The notes under the pieces were generated by a model. It was given only the letters and a program-made list of their open reading frames with translations, was not told the DNA's origin and made no database searches. From the NCBI GenBank assembly GCA_018136815.1, contig CM030933.1, forward strand, positions 558,001 through 622,000: DNA of 64,000 nucleotides, in the 5' to 3' direction. Numbering within the stretch: position 1 is the first letter of the stretch; each line of letters begins with the position of its first letter. Position numbers and translations under genes: made by a program. The DNA comes from Isochrysis galbana. Its lineage: Eukaryota > Haptophyta > Isochrysidales > Isochrysidaceae. Of this stretch, positions 54,558 through 64,000 are shown one piece after another.

Positions 54558-55834
54558 CACGCTCCGTGACCCTATCTTTTAAAAAAACTTCTTAATATTC
54601 TCGCCGCGCGCGCGACTACGCACCCTTATTGTGCTGCCACGCCCGCTACTCTCATCTCCCCTCCACCTGCCTTGCGGCTCGTCCCTCGTGCGCTACCTAG
54701 GGGCTGGGTGTTTGGGGTTTCCTGTAGCAGGCGGCGTGTTCCGATCCCCGATAGGTTGTCCACTCCTTCCTCCTGCGCCATCGGGCTATCGGTTTCCATG
54801 TTTCCTTATTGAGTCCGTGGGGTGGGCGTAGGGGCTTTCCCACAGGATTTTGTCTGCTGCTCTCTGGACTCTGCTGTGGAACCATTTGGGAGCCGCCAAG
54901 GTTTGTACCCAGTACCGCGGCGTGCCGTAGACTATGAAGTTGGCTATATTAGTTCTGCCGAAGATGGACATATGGCGCGCTATTGGTGACAGTCGTGCCA
55001 CCTTGGCGTCTACTCTGTCCGCGAGTTTTTTCCAAAAGGGCTTTAGGGCCTCCGGGGCTCCTAAGGGGACGCCAAGTATTGTTAAGTATTGATCGTTTGT
55101 TATCCAGTTGTATTTGCGCATATCCCATGGCGGCTTTTGGCACATTTGTGAGCCCATCCGTATGCCTTGGAATTTAGCCTCGTTTGTTTTGCCCCCCGTG
55201 GCTCTTTCGTGTGCTCTTACCCACTCTAGTGCTCGTTTTAGGCTCGTGTAGTCTCTCGCGATGAGTGCCGTGTCGTCTGCGAATTGGCTTATCTTTAGGT
55301 TGTATCCGTTGAGGTCTACTCCCTGCATGTCGGGGTCCCCGTTTATCGCTCGGGTGAGCGCCTCTGTGGTGAGGAGGAATGTGAGCGGCGAAAGTGGGCA
55401 TCCTTGGGGCATCCCGCTTCCTATCGTGAAGGGGTAGCTCCGGCCGCCGTTGATTTTGATCGTGCGGATCGGTCTTGCTCTTTCGCTCGTGAGCGCCTCA
55501 GCTAGATGTTGAAAGTCCGGCCCAAAGTTGAGCAGGCGGAGCGCCAAGTGGTAGAATTCCCAGCTGACTCTATCGAAGGCCTTTTCCCAGTCGAGTGCTA
55601 GGAGGAGACCCGGCTCCCCCGTTTCATCAAGGTACGCCCTCGTTAATTGCAAGAGGTGGGTGGCTTCGCTTATTAGTCTCCTAGGCACGAATCCTAGCTG
55701 GTTTTCTGAGATGATGTTACCTATTACTTTGCTAAGTCTGTTCGTTAGTACTTTCGCCAGGATTTTATAGTCACTTTGCAATAGTGTTATAGGCCTATAG
55801 TTTCTGGGGTAAACTCTAACTATTATATTAACCA
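54558..55834 (-). mobile_element. LINE fragment: reverse transcriptase core and 3' UTR
   Basis: On the minus strand the coding part (about 55830 to 54835) runs from NYRPITLLQSDYKILAKVL through LLLALDWEKAFDRVSWEFYH, GMPQGCPLSPLTFLLT and FADDTALIARDYT to PRYWVQTLAAPKWF. It then passes, after an internal deletion of the ORF2 C-terminus, into the 3' UTR shared with 29091-29310 and the tail GCGAGAATATTAAGAAG. Just beyond is AAAAGATAGGGTCACGGAGC, a broken MERA box. No target duplication was found. The 5' breakpoint abuts the GGACAT repeat at 55832. Confidence 0.88.
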
Positions 55835-55995
55835 TGGACATTCGATGGCTCAACCGAGTCTGTAACATATTCGACGGAACGCGACTTTTCTAGTCGGCCT
55901 CGTCCGCCCGCCCCGCTCGAGGGACGTCTGCTGGGCCGACCTGTGCGCCAAGAGCAAGAGCCGCGTGTGCGGTAAGAATATCATAAAGTTTAATC
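55832..55995 (+). repeat. GGACATNCGATGGCT repeat copy 2 and a GCGGTAAGAATAT end motif
   Basis: 55832-55890 (CATGGACATTCGATGGCTC ... ATATTCGACGGAACG) matches 2966-3025. At 55958-55985 is GCCGCGTGTGCGGTAAGAAT, the terminal motif shared by family S and the LINE tails. Confidence 0.6.
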
Positions 55996-56479
55996 ATGCG
56001 AGAGATCTAGCGCCTATGGTGACCTGCACTGCGCTCCTATCGTCTGAGCCAATCCAAACAAGTCTTTCGAACTCAAAAATCTCAAATGTCGCCATCCTTA
56101 GCTGCCATTAGAGGATTAGCACCACAAGATAGTGCCCCTCGACTTAGAAATCCCGTACAACCTCAAAAACGAGATAGGTTGTGCTCGCGCATTGGTGGCA
56201 CGTCGTCGTCCGCGACAGTCGCTCCACACGAGCTGCTTGAGGGAGAAGATATGAGCCAGGAGCCGCGTGCTTGCAGAGAGCCAGCTAAGCTCATCCGCTC
56301 TGCGAGCAAAGAAACGGTGGCAGGAACGCAGTTACATGTATGTAAATTTCAAGGTGTCCGACGTAGCATCATGCAGCGCTATGGTGGACGATAGGCTTTG
56401 GATCGTGGAAAAGCCGGCGTCAAATGGCATGCCAACAGCACATACATGGCAGGTAAAGGTCCATGGGGATTATGCTCAC
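55996..56479. other. Intergenic or last exon and 3' region of the Trk gene
   Basis: The previous Trk exon ends in phase 1 at 56480, so at least one more short exon should lie here on the minus strand. I could not fix it. No other gene is seen. Confidence 0.35.
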
Positions 56480-59400
56480 CTGTGGGGTGGGTATATGGCG
56501 TTCGCGCAGAGTCCGCTGCAGCACTTTGTTCGTCGTGCATGTGGATCAAGAGCTCGGTGGGCGACACATCGGACGGCGGAATCTCCACCGCCAATGTCAG
56601 GGCATAGTCGACCCGCTGAAACGTCAAGGCCAGTGATGTCAAACGCCGAGCCAGGGGGATTGGGCGGGACCACCGCACGGCGCTGCACTGCCCAGTGCCG
56701 TTCTCAGCCGCCACAAGGGCGACGGGCAAGTTCAACGTACCTGTGGCAGAGCTCGCGTCCTGCCATACAACATGATCAAGACAACGATTGCTTTGGCCTC
56801 AAATGGAAACCCAGCTGAATAAGACAACCCCACGCCAGATTTGGGAAGCCTTTCGCGCCACCAAGAATCGGGCGGCAGCAACTCCACGCTTGCCTACATG
56901 TGGGCACCAATATGAAAGAGGAAGGTCAGTTGCACCGTGAATGAGCACCGCGGAAGGCTCGGGAGTTGTCATGGGCTCGCTTCCAACGGCAGAGTATCAA
57001 GCTTTTCCCCTGGATTCAATTTGCGCGCAACATGGTAGGGGAGCGGGGACGTGCGAGATCGACCTCATAATCGTAGCCCATGGAGAGCCCGACGTTGCCA
57101 AATGCAGAGCTGATCTCGAAGAGGAGGTTGAACGCGGCGCTCGAGGCACCAATCGCCTCCTAGAGAAACGGAGGCAGGAGGTGAGGCCGCGGGGGGGTGG
57201 GGTGGGGTGGGGTGGGGTGGGGGTTTCAAAATGAGGAGACAGCAGCATCGCAAAGAGCAATGCCGGTGGAGAGCAGAGGGGAGACACTGGCAATAATGTG
57301 TACACAAAGCGCGATTGCTTGGTGGCTGAATGGTCATAATGCTATCCTCTCTTTTGCTAACCAGCATCATCAAACGCTAACCAGGGGATTGGAGGAGGTG
57401 GTGGTGTGGGCAGCGCGCCTCTGGCTTTAGGGCAAGCATCAGAAACCAAGCAAGCCACGCAAAGAAGACATCTCGCGTCACCGAGGGCGTGCCAATGAAG
57501 CTGGCGATGGCGCGCCATACTGTCTTCGCGTGGTGCAAGATAACTCTTCTCAGTCGAAGGTGTCTGTGCTCCACAGCTGTCTGCAACTGCAGGAAGCCCA
57601 GATCGGAGATTTGCGTGGCGACTGAGATCTCTGAGTGATCATCGTCCGAATAGGCGCTCTGCTGCTTCGGTGCTAGCGGCACGCTGGCTAGAGCAAGAGA
57701 GATGATGTCAATTTTGCGCGCAGTCTCTGCCTTAGCCTCACTCAACGGAGCGGAGCTGCGATGCATACCGGCAAACCATCCACGCATCGCCGATACGCGT
57801 GAAGATCCCGCATTGGACTTGGCCAAAATACTCTGACCATCCGGTGAAGCCCCCTCCACCTCAATCGCCAGCTTCCCCGCCGCATCTCCGGTGATGTGGA
57901 CTATAGATGCCGAGTTTGTCGTTGCCTCCTGCGTCGACACTGTGGTGACGGCAGGATGTCCCATCGCAATAGCCTCGGCGCAAGAGGAATGGTCAAGTGT
58001 CGCGGAATTCGACCCAGTTGCTGTGCAATACCCCATGCCGCCCCCTCCGGAGTCGAGCACATGAGGCGCGACACTATAGGAAATATCAACGGGGGTAGCG
58101 GACATCTCTGTTCGATTTGGCTGATGGGCGACATTCGAGCAAGCTGGCGTGCCATCGGTTTGGACGTCGTCGTCGCCTGAACATGGCGCCTCCATTGTGG
58201 GAAGGAGTGCGGCGCCGTCAACGTATCCACGCCGGCTTCTCCGTCGCGAAGTATGCCTCACCGCGATCATCAGTGGGACGGGGGCCATGATCATGGCGAG
58301 AATGTAGACCGCAAGGACAGCAGTCCCCTTATTCGTCAACGAATGCAACGCGAAGCCCGAGTGACGCGTTTGGAGCGACATGAAGAGATCTGCGTCAAAG
58401 GATTCGCGCAACGAGAGGATCGACGTTGCGGGCGCCAATAATCTACGACCATGATTTTTGATGATCGTCGAATTCGTGATCGCGGCGGAGCCAACGTAGG
58501 GGCCAACACCAAATCCAAAGTTTGTTACGGCTTGTACGAGCAAGATGGCAATCTGCGTGAAGACGAGGAGGGTGGTCTGCTCGGTTGAGAAGAGGAAGCC
58601 GTACATCTTCCTGCCGGACAAGAGTAGATGCCTCGTCCAAATGCGCCGTTCGTCGTCGATGCGCAGGAATGCGAGGAAGAGCAGGAGCGAGAGGCGCAAA
58701 AACGCTGGATACATGATGTTTCCTGCGAGTGAGAGCATTGCCACTGTCCACACCACGGCCGCGTTCGTGCGAAAGGATTCTAGTGAGTCGGGCTCCATTG
58801 TCATGCCAGAATTCGAGAACGCCGATATCGCAACGAACGCACCAAAGAGCCCAGGCCGGCACGGCTCAGTGGCTGTCTCCGCTGTGGGCTGCCCGCTTGT
58901 GTTGGCGGTGGAGAAGGCACCATATGAGCACACGCTGTGGGCGGTCGACTCGGAGAGAGAGAGTGATGAGGCAATGACGGCGAAGCCACCCAGGAGCCAA
59001 ACGAGCTGGTACACGGTGATGACGCGTAGGAGCAGCCGCATCGATTGAAACTCGACCAACCACTCGGGGCAACGCCGGAGGCGTGACAACTCAATCTTGA
59101 GGAGACTAGGCGGCACGTTTCGCGCAAGCGCCCTCATGCGTAGGTACAGAGGCACTGTGGAGATGAGAACCGAGGAGCCGCACAACATGATGACGGCGAG
59201 CACTATCTTCGCGGGAGTCCGGAACGCTGTGATGTTGAAGACCGCCAGTCCAGAACATGTGCAGGCTGAGAACGCCATGAAGAATGCATCCTCGATGGAC
59301 AATCCGGACTGCTCCGTCTCAAGGGCCCACAGCACAAGGCCTCCGACGATGCCGAGCAGCAGAAGCCAAACCACGACTAGTGTCTTGTAGGGAAGCATTT

Positions 59401-59806
59401 TGTGATGCACCAGGGTCTCAACAAGGGGCACCACGATGTATTCGCCCAACATCTGGGTGGAATCTCCGAGCGGTGCCGGGGCGCGCGCAGGCTGTCTCGA
59501 ACTTTCGTCCGAACAATAACTGACACTTGGAGGCGCTTCTAGCTCTGCGCCAGTCGCAAGCTGCGTCCCGTCCTGTTGCGTCGCACCCTTTGATTTCGAG
59601 GTAACGACTCCCAGCAGCGTGCGGATCCGCATGAGACGCGTCCCTACCCTGTGCCCCATCCCCGCAGCCGCAGTCACCCGGGCTTCCTCACGGGCTTCCT
59701 CACGGGCTTCCTCACGGGCTTCCTCACGGGCTTCCTCACGGGCTTCCTCACGGGCTTCCTCACGCTCGAGCGGTGCTGTTCTCTGCATCTGTTCCTGGCT
59801 TTGCAT
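56480..59806 (-). CDS. Trk/HKT/Ktr-type cation (K+/Na+) transporter
   Basis: Predicted plasma-membrane or organellar cation transporter with four pore loops. The main exon runs from the ATG at 59806 to about 57450; further exons are 57159-57064, 56893-56741 and 56615-56480, which share phase 0 among themselves. The main-exon donor is uncertain (a GC donor after WFLML would keep phase), and the last exon is missing. Pore loops: SACTCSGLAVFN (about residue 180), AISAFSNSGMTM (about 325), TRHSGFALHS (about 480) and, in exon 2, SSAFGNVGLSMGY. Exon 3 holds the last helix (EAKAIVVLIMLYGRTRALPQ). Glycines at the filter positions point to K+ selectivity, but this is inference. The N-terminus has seven exact EEAR repeats. 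A long hydrophilic loop (about 520-730) separates pores three and four. Confidence 0.85.
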
Positions 59807-60084
59807 CCATATACTATTCACCCTTCCACACGTTCTATCTCCGCCTCTCGCGGTCGGATCCGCCCCTCCCCCTGCCCCGCAAAGCTCACTCTCCTGCAGC
59901 CCTGTCTGAACTCTCAGCTGCTGCCCTCGCTCTCCTCTTTCTCTCTCCCTCGCTCTCCTCGCAGGGGCGGCCCACGCTCGCGTCTACGGGTTTGACAGCG
60001 CCCTAGTGCACCGCGGACGCCACTCTCAGGTGTGCAACGGCCGTGCAGGCAGTCGCTCCTGTCGGCCACGATGGGGAGCCCCTG

Positions 60085-60500
60085 GCGAGAGGGGAGGGAG
60101 AAGGAGGAGGAGAGAGAGGAGGGGGAGAGAAGAAGAGAGAAGCGAAAGAGAGAGAGAAGAGAGAGGAGGGAAGAGAGGATGAGTAGAGGAGGAAGAGAGG
60201 AAGCGAGGAAGAGAGGAGAAAGAGAGGCAGGGAGGAGATGGGAGACCGGAGACGGGAGTTGGAAGAGAGGAGAGAGAGGAGAGAGGAGGAGAGAGGAGGA
60301 GAGAGAGGAGAGAGAGGAGAGAGAGGAGAGAGAGGAGAGAGGAGGAGAGAAAGGAGAGAGGAGGAGAGAGAGGAGAGAGAGGAGAGAGAGGAGAGAGAGG
60401 AGAGAGAGGAGAGAGAGGAGAGAGAGGAGAGAGGAGGAGAGAGAGGAGAAGGGAGGAGAGAGGAGGAGAGAGAGGAGAGAGCAAGAGAGGAGGAGAGGAG
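60085..60500. repeat. (GAGAGAGGA)n microsatellite upstream of the Trk gene
   Basis: About 400 bases of GAGAGAGGA/GAGGAGGA units on the plus strand, CT-rich on the Trk coding strand. They lie 0.3-0.7 kb above its ATG; the nearer 59870-59960 is also C/T-rich. Confidence 0.95.
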
Positions 60501-61376
60501 GAGGGGAACAGCAGCCGGGGAAGAGAGAGCAACAGAGGAAACGGAGAAACGTAGGAGGAGAGTGTGTGTCGCCCCCACGGGGAAGGTCACGAGGCGCCTG
60601 CTGCTCGACAAAGAGGGCCGACCCGAGAAATGTGAGAACATGTGGCTGTGCACAGAGAAGGGAGAGAGCAAAAGGATGGTTGTTCGTGCTGTGAGATTGT
60701 TCCTCTGCTGTAGGAGAGCATCCTAGGGGGGGATCCTCCGCAGCCACCGCACGACTCTACTGACGAGATGTAAACAAAGAGAGCACGGGCCTGCAGAACT
60801 AAGGGTATAGAGGCGGCTGGGACTTGAAACGTGTTTTGTTGTACGCTAGCTTCAGGATGTTCCCCTTGATCTACACGAGACTGCTGTCAATCACGGGGCC
60901 CATGTTTAAACATAAGTCGTGTTTTGTTATAGATACCTCAGTTCTACTCTCAGTGTGGCAACGTCGTCCTGAAGTGTCACCGTATCGCCGTCACGAACGC
61001 TAGCGATGTTACCTCTGTTCTACATCACGATGTTGTCTATTCATGGACCACCCTTTGGGTGGTTCAAACATGGTACCCCCGCCGAGAGGCATCTGCTTGC
61101 CTCGCGCGCGCAACTGAGCGCGCGTGCCCCGGACATCTTCATCCAATGCAACCCTAGATGGGAACAACAGTGGGGGGGCGTCCAAAAACAGTAAAAACAG
61201 TCTGTTTTTGGCATTCATAGAAAAACATAGAAAAACAGTACCAAAAACAGTACCAGGATCTAGGATACCGGGGGGGGGGCACCCTTCTCTGTGACTCGCG
61301 AGTCGCGAGTCGCGAGCGCGTCGCTCTGCCCCCCTCTCTCCGCTCTCTCGCTCTCTCCGCCCTCTTGGCCACTGCC
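60501..61376. other. Intergenic with AAAAACAG short repeats
   Basis: 61180-61255 contains CCAAAAACAGTAAAAACAG, CTGTTTTTGG and ACAGTACCAAAAACAGTACC, an inverted and tandem cluster. 61265-61275 is a G run and 61325-61370 is CT-rich. No gene is supported. Confidence 0.45.
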
Positions 61377-61871
61377 ATGCAACCCAACCCCAACCCCAAC
61401 CGTGCCTCTCGCGCCGCGCTTTCTACGCCCATCGCCACCGCCGTCTTCGCTGTCGACGCCGACGCAGAGCAGCCAGCTCCTGCGTCGGCGCCCATGCAAT
61501 GGGCTGCGCTGCTGCATGGGCGCGCGCTGAGCAGCCACCGCGGTGGGGTGGAGGAGCAGGAGGAGCAGGAGGAGGAGGATCCGCACGCTTGCGAGGAGAG
61601 GGACCTTCCGGTTCCCTCCGTCCCATCCGTAACCTCCAGTCCGTCAGAAGGCGGGGAGGGCGCGCACACAACGCAACGCGATTTGCCGCGAGCGCCCGGG
61701 CACAACTTCTCGCCGCACGAGAGGCAGCGACGGGAACCGCAAAGAGACCAGTCGACATGCGCACGCACGGCGTCCCCGCGGGGGACCCGATGCACATCGG
61801 CACGCACGGCGTGCGTGCACCTGGCACCTGGTGTAATTGTGAGCCTTTGGGCACATGTTACACGGCTGTGA
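61377..61871 (+). CDS. Possible first exon of an unknown gene
   Basis: An ATG at 61377 follows a CT-rich tract, as other gene starts here do. The frame is open for 164 codons: an Ala/Pro-rich start, an acidic EEQEEQEEED segment and a basic SPHERQRREPQRDQ segment. No domain is recognised. It may end in an unplaced intron, or the frame may be fortuitous in GC-rich DNA. Confidence 0.25.
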   Translation: MQPNPNPNRASRAALSTPIATAVFAVDADAEQPAPASAPMQWAALLHGRALSSHRGGVEEQEEQEEEDPHACEERDLPVPSVPSVTSSPSEGGEGAHTTQRDLPRAPGHNFSPHERQRREPQRDQSTCARTASPRGTRCTSARTACVHLAPGVIVSLWAHVTRL

Positions 61872-61998
61872 TTATTGCACCCTGCGAGCCATGGGCAATG
61901 GACTGAATGCCAAAATTAGCCGAACCCCTGAAAGCGCGCGCCGTAGGTGTTAAACATCGAGAATGGGTCATCATATGTGAATATTGTTGTATAAATAA

Positions 61999-62060
61999 CT
62001 AAGGACATTTGATGGCTCCATTCGATTGATGTCCCATAATTGACGGCTTCCACTAGCTCG
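61999..62060 (+). repeat. GGACATNCGATGGCT repeat, degraded copy 3
   Basis: AAGGACATTTGATGGCTCC, TGATGTCCCATA and ATTGACGGCTTCC keep the order seen at 2966 and 55832. The following 62060-62700 has only weak open frames and nothing I can name. Confidence 0.4.
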
Positions 62061-62727
62061 CTAGCTAGCCTCGTCCCCACTCTCCGACGCCACGCGTCGC
62101 AATCCTCCGACCGTAAGTCTACCTCATCGCTCGTAGCGCTCGATGGCAGACACTGTCAGACCCGACTCTTACTATGACCTTTCAGACATCTTCCCGCCAG
62201 CAACAATCAACGAACCTTCCACGACCGCGTCAGCTGCCGGCTCGATCGAACGGCCCTCTGCCTATGAGCCTGTAGTCATCGCATGTTCGACATTCTCGTT
62301 CCCGTTCCCGTTCTCGTCCCTCGTTCTCAACACCCCATCAGTACCAACCAAACCTCCCCCTTAGCCTCAGCCTCAGCCTATCCATCGCCAATCGCCCAGC
62401 CATGTCCGCTCCGTCCTCGCGCTCGCGCTCGCCCAAGCCCCCGTCCTCCCGCCTTCCTCTGCTGAGGAGGTGGTCAAGCAAGCCCGTCATTCCATAATCA
62501 CTCTCCGCCGTTCCCGCCGCGCCTCCCGCCGATTGTTTCCCTTCCGTTTCCTCGCATATCGGGCCAGTGGTCATGCTCGATCCGTCATAGCATAAGTGCA
62601 TAAGTGCTCGTTGCTCGGTGCTCGGTGCGCACGGCAGCGCGCCACGCGCAGGGCAGGTCGTTTGCCTTCATTTGGTACCCCTCGTTTCCAAATACGCGAT
62701 GCGCCGGTACAAAAAAATCGTCTAGAA

Positions 62728-63032
62728 TGGAAGTGCGAGTAGCCAAAAATGAAACCCGCTGGCCGCTGGCCTTCGGCACACTCTCCGTCACGCAGTCCAA
62801 CCCGCTCAAGGCGTGCCCCTTCGACCTCCACCTCTGGATCCCCACCGCGGCCAGCGACGCCGAGGAGTGCGTCGGCGTGCGCTACGCCACCATCGCCAAC
62901 GGAGACACCGGACTGTACAGCGGGAAGAAGGCCTGCGCCTACGACGCGCTCCACACACCGCCGCCACCTCTCTGGCCCCCACCGGCGCTTCCCGCGCCAC
63001 CGGTCGCCCCACCGGCGCGCGCACGCCACTAG
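62728..63032 (+). CDS. Hypothetical small ORF, 101 aa
   Basis: From the ATG at 62728 the frame reads MEVRVAKNETRWPLAFGTL, then FDLHLWIPTAASDAEECVGV and a Pro/Ala-rich tail. The first 70 residues look protein-like, with mixed hydrophobic and polar residues, but no family is recognised. It ends where the AAACACGG repeat begins and could be a fragment of a transposed gene. Confidence 0.3.
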
Positions 63033-63039
63033 CCACCGG

Positions 63040-63180
63040 CCAGCTGCTACAAACACGGCGGCCAAACAGGCAAACAGGAGGGGGTTTGAAACACGGCAAA
63101 ACACGGCTGTGTTGCTGTGTTTGGCTTTTGAAAAGGCTTTTGGCTTTTGTAGAAACACGGTAAACACGTGTTTCCCAGCT
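63040..63180 (-). repeat. AAACACGG palindromic repeat, copy 2
   Basis: Contains CAAACACGGC, GAAACACGGCAAAACACGGC, GTAGAAACACGGTAAACACG and TGTTTCCC; in reverse complement the order matches 16225-16320. It is the same element inverted. Confidence 0.6.
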
Positions 63181-63479
63181 AGGGTTGTGGCACCCTGGTC
63201 CCCTAGCCCCTAGCCGCCAGTGTTTATAGCCGGGATCTCCAAGATATCTTTTCTGGCTCTGACGTCAGTCCCGATGCCATCGAGCTCCACGGAGTTGGAC
63301 ATGGCGGCAGCCTTCAGTCTCGGTCAGCGCGCGCTCAGGAAAAATGGCTGGGCGCCGAGTACTAAACAAATACACTACTATAAAACTCAGAGATGGAGAC
63401 GTCGCGAGTTTCGAGAGTCGAGAGGAGAGAGTGAACACAAGAAGGACGACGGCTCGCTCGTCCGCTGCGCCCAAGCAAG

Positions 63480-63744
63480 ATCTCTTCTCCCTCTTCTTCC
63501 CTCACTTCATAATAACCTGCCGATGCTCCCCCTTCCCCGTCGTCCTCTCCTCTCTCTCTCTCTCTTCCTCTCTCCTCACTCCCATCTAGTATATCTCTCT
63601 CTTCGATCCCTCTCTTTTACCGCTCGCTCCGTCCTACCCTCTCCCTCTTCCTCTCCTCTCGCTCCCCTTCCCTTCCCTTCCCGCCCCGCCCCGCCCACCC
63701 CCTCTCCCTCCCTCTTCCACCCCTCCCTCCCTCTCCCTCTCTCC
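63480..63744. repeat. CT-rich tract directly upstream of the helicase gene
   Basis: Almost pure pyrimidine with CTCTCTCTCTCTTCCTCTC and CCCTTCCCTTCCC blocks, ending one base before the ATG at 63745. Confidence 0.9.
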
Positions 63745-64000
63745 ATGGCGGGTGGCCCGCTGGCTCGCTCGGCGCTCTGGCTGGCGTGTCTTATGGTCGT
63801 GAACGGCCTGAAGGGCTCACGGCTGGGCATCGTGCGCTGCTGCGCCCCGCTCGTTGCCCAGCTGCGCCAGCAGGCCGCTGCCGGAGCATCGGCGCTCTCG
63901 CTGCTTCCGCAGTGCTTCCCGTTTGAGCTCGACCAGTTCCAGCTCGACGCGATGAACGCGCTGCATGAGGGGAGCTCGGTGGTTCTCTCCGCGCCCACCG
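63745..64000 (+). CDS. DExH RNA helicase (Ski2/ISE2-like), 5' part, cut by window edge
   Basis: Eighty-five residues are visible. The N-terminus (ARSALWLACLMVVNGLKG) looks like a signal peptide, followed by a basic, Ala/Gln-rich stretch. The helicase then starts with FPFELDQFQLDAMNALHEGS and SVVLSAPT, the Q-like motif and beginning of Walker A of Ski2/Mtr4-type enzymes. The first Met after the CT tract was taken as start. A presequence before a Ski2-type core recalls plastid ISE2 helicases; that is inference. The rest lies beyond the window. Confidence 0.75.
   Translation, partial: MAGGPLARSALWLACLMVVNGLKGSRLGIVRCCAPLVAQLRQQAAAGASALSLLPQCFPFELDQFQLDAMNALHEGSSVVLSAPT

Noticed and set aside
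59914-60747. Minus-strand Ser/Leu-rich ORF of 277 codons
   Set aside because: Derived from the GAGAGAGGA microsatellite upstream of the Trk gene.

Overview
This window is nuclear DNA of a eukaryote, most likely a photosynthetic alga with a complex (secondary) plastid; a haptophyte fits best. Support: multi-exon genes with GT-AG introns and one apparent GC-AG intron; a chlorophyll b reductase-like SDR whose N-terminus reads as signal peptide plus transit-like region; a tandem Zn2Cys6 factor; and L1-like LINE copies. No bacterial operon, rRNA, tRNA or CRISPR structure was found. The taxonomic call is inference.

Layout. 1-7 kb: an EamA/DMT transporter (597-2463) and a protein with two Zn2Cys6 fingers (3881-6842). 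7-14 kb: repeats and a 5'-truncated LINE with a 16-bp target duplication (10537-14025). 14.6-16.1 kb: an alpha/beta hydrolase on the minus strand. 16.2-20.3 kb: a nest of mobile and repeated DNA, including an AT-richer frameshifted ORF of possible viral origin and a small element inside a minisatellite. 21.4-23.8 kb: an AIG1-like GTPase with a C-terminal membrane domain. 25.0-25.55 kb: a short hAT-like element whose empty site is preserved at 53.8 kb. 26-28 kb: the chlorophyll b reductase-like SDR in seven exons. 29-33 kb: a LINE fragment, an unknown 235-aa ORF and repeats. 33.7-37.4 kb: a PAS/LOV-like domain fused to a heat-shock-factor DNA-binding domain. 39-42 kb: repeats and a mariner-like element. 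42.3-53.5 kb: one huge minus-strand gene of about 3630 residues with two RasGAP-like regions, VPS9, two UBA-like repeats and two zinc-ribbon-like motifs. 54-56 kb: more LINE debris. 56.5-59.8 kb: a Trk/HKT-type cation transporter. 63.7 kb to the edge: the start of a DExH RNA helicase.

Exon joins given below were checked by hand for reading-frame phase. The genes do not form a pathway; plausible shared themes are plastid metabolism (SDR, helicase), membrane transport (DMT, Trk), endosomal GTPase control and transcription. The clearest structural regularity is that most gene starts lie just downstream of long GA/CT tracts. The most novel items are the PAS-HSF fusion, the duplicated RasGAP-VPS9 giant and the virus-like ORF.
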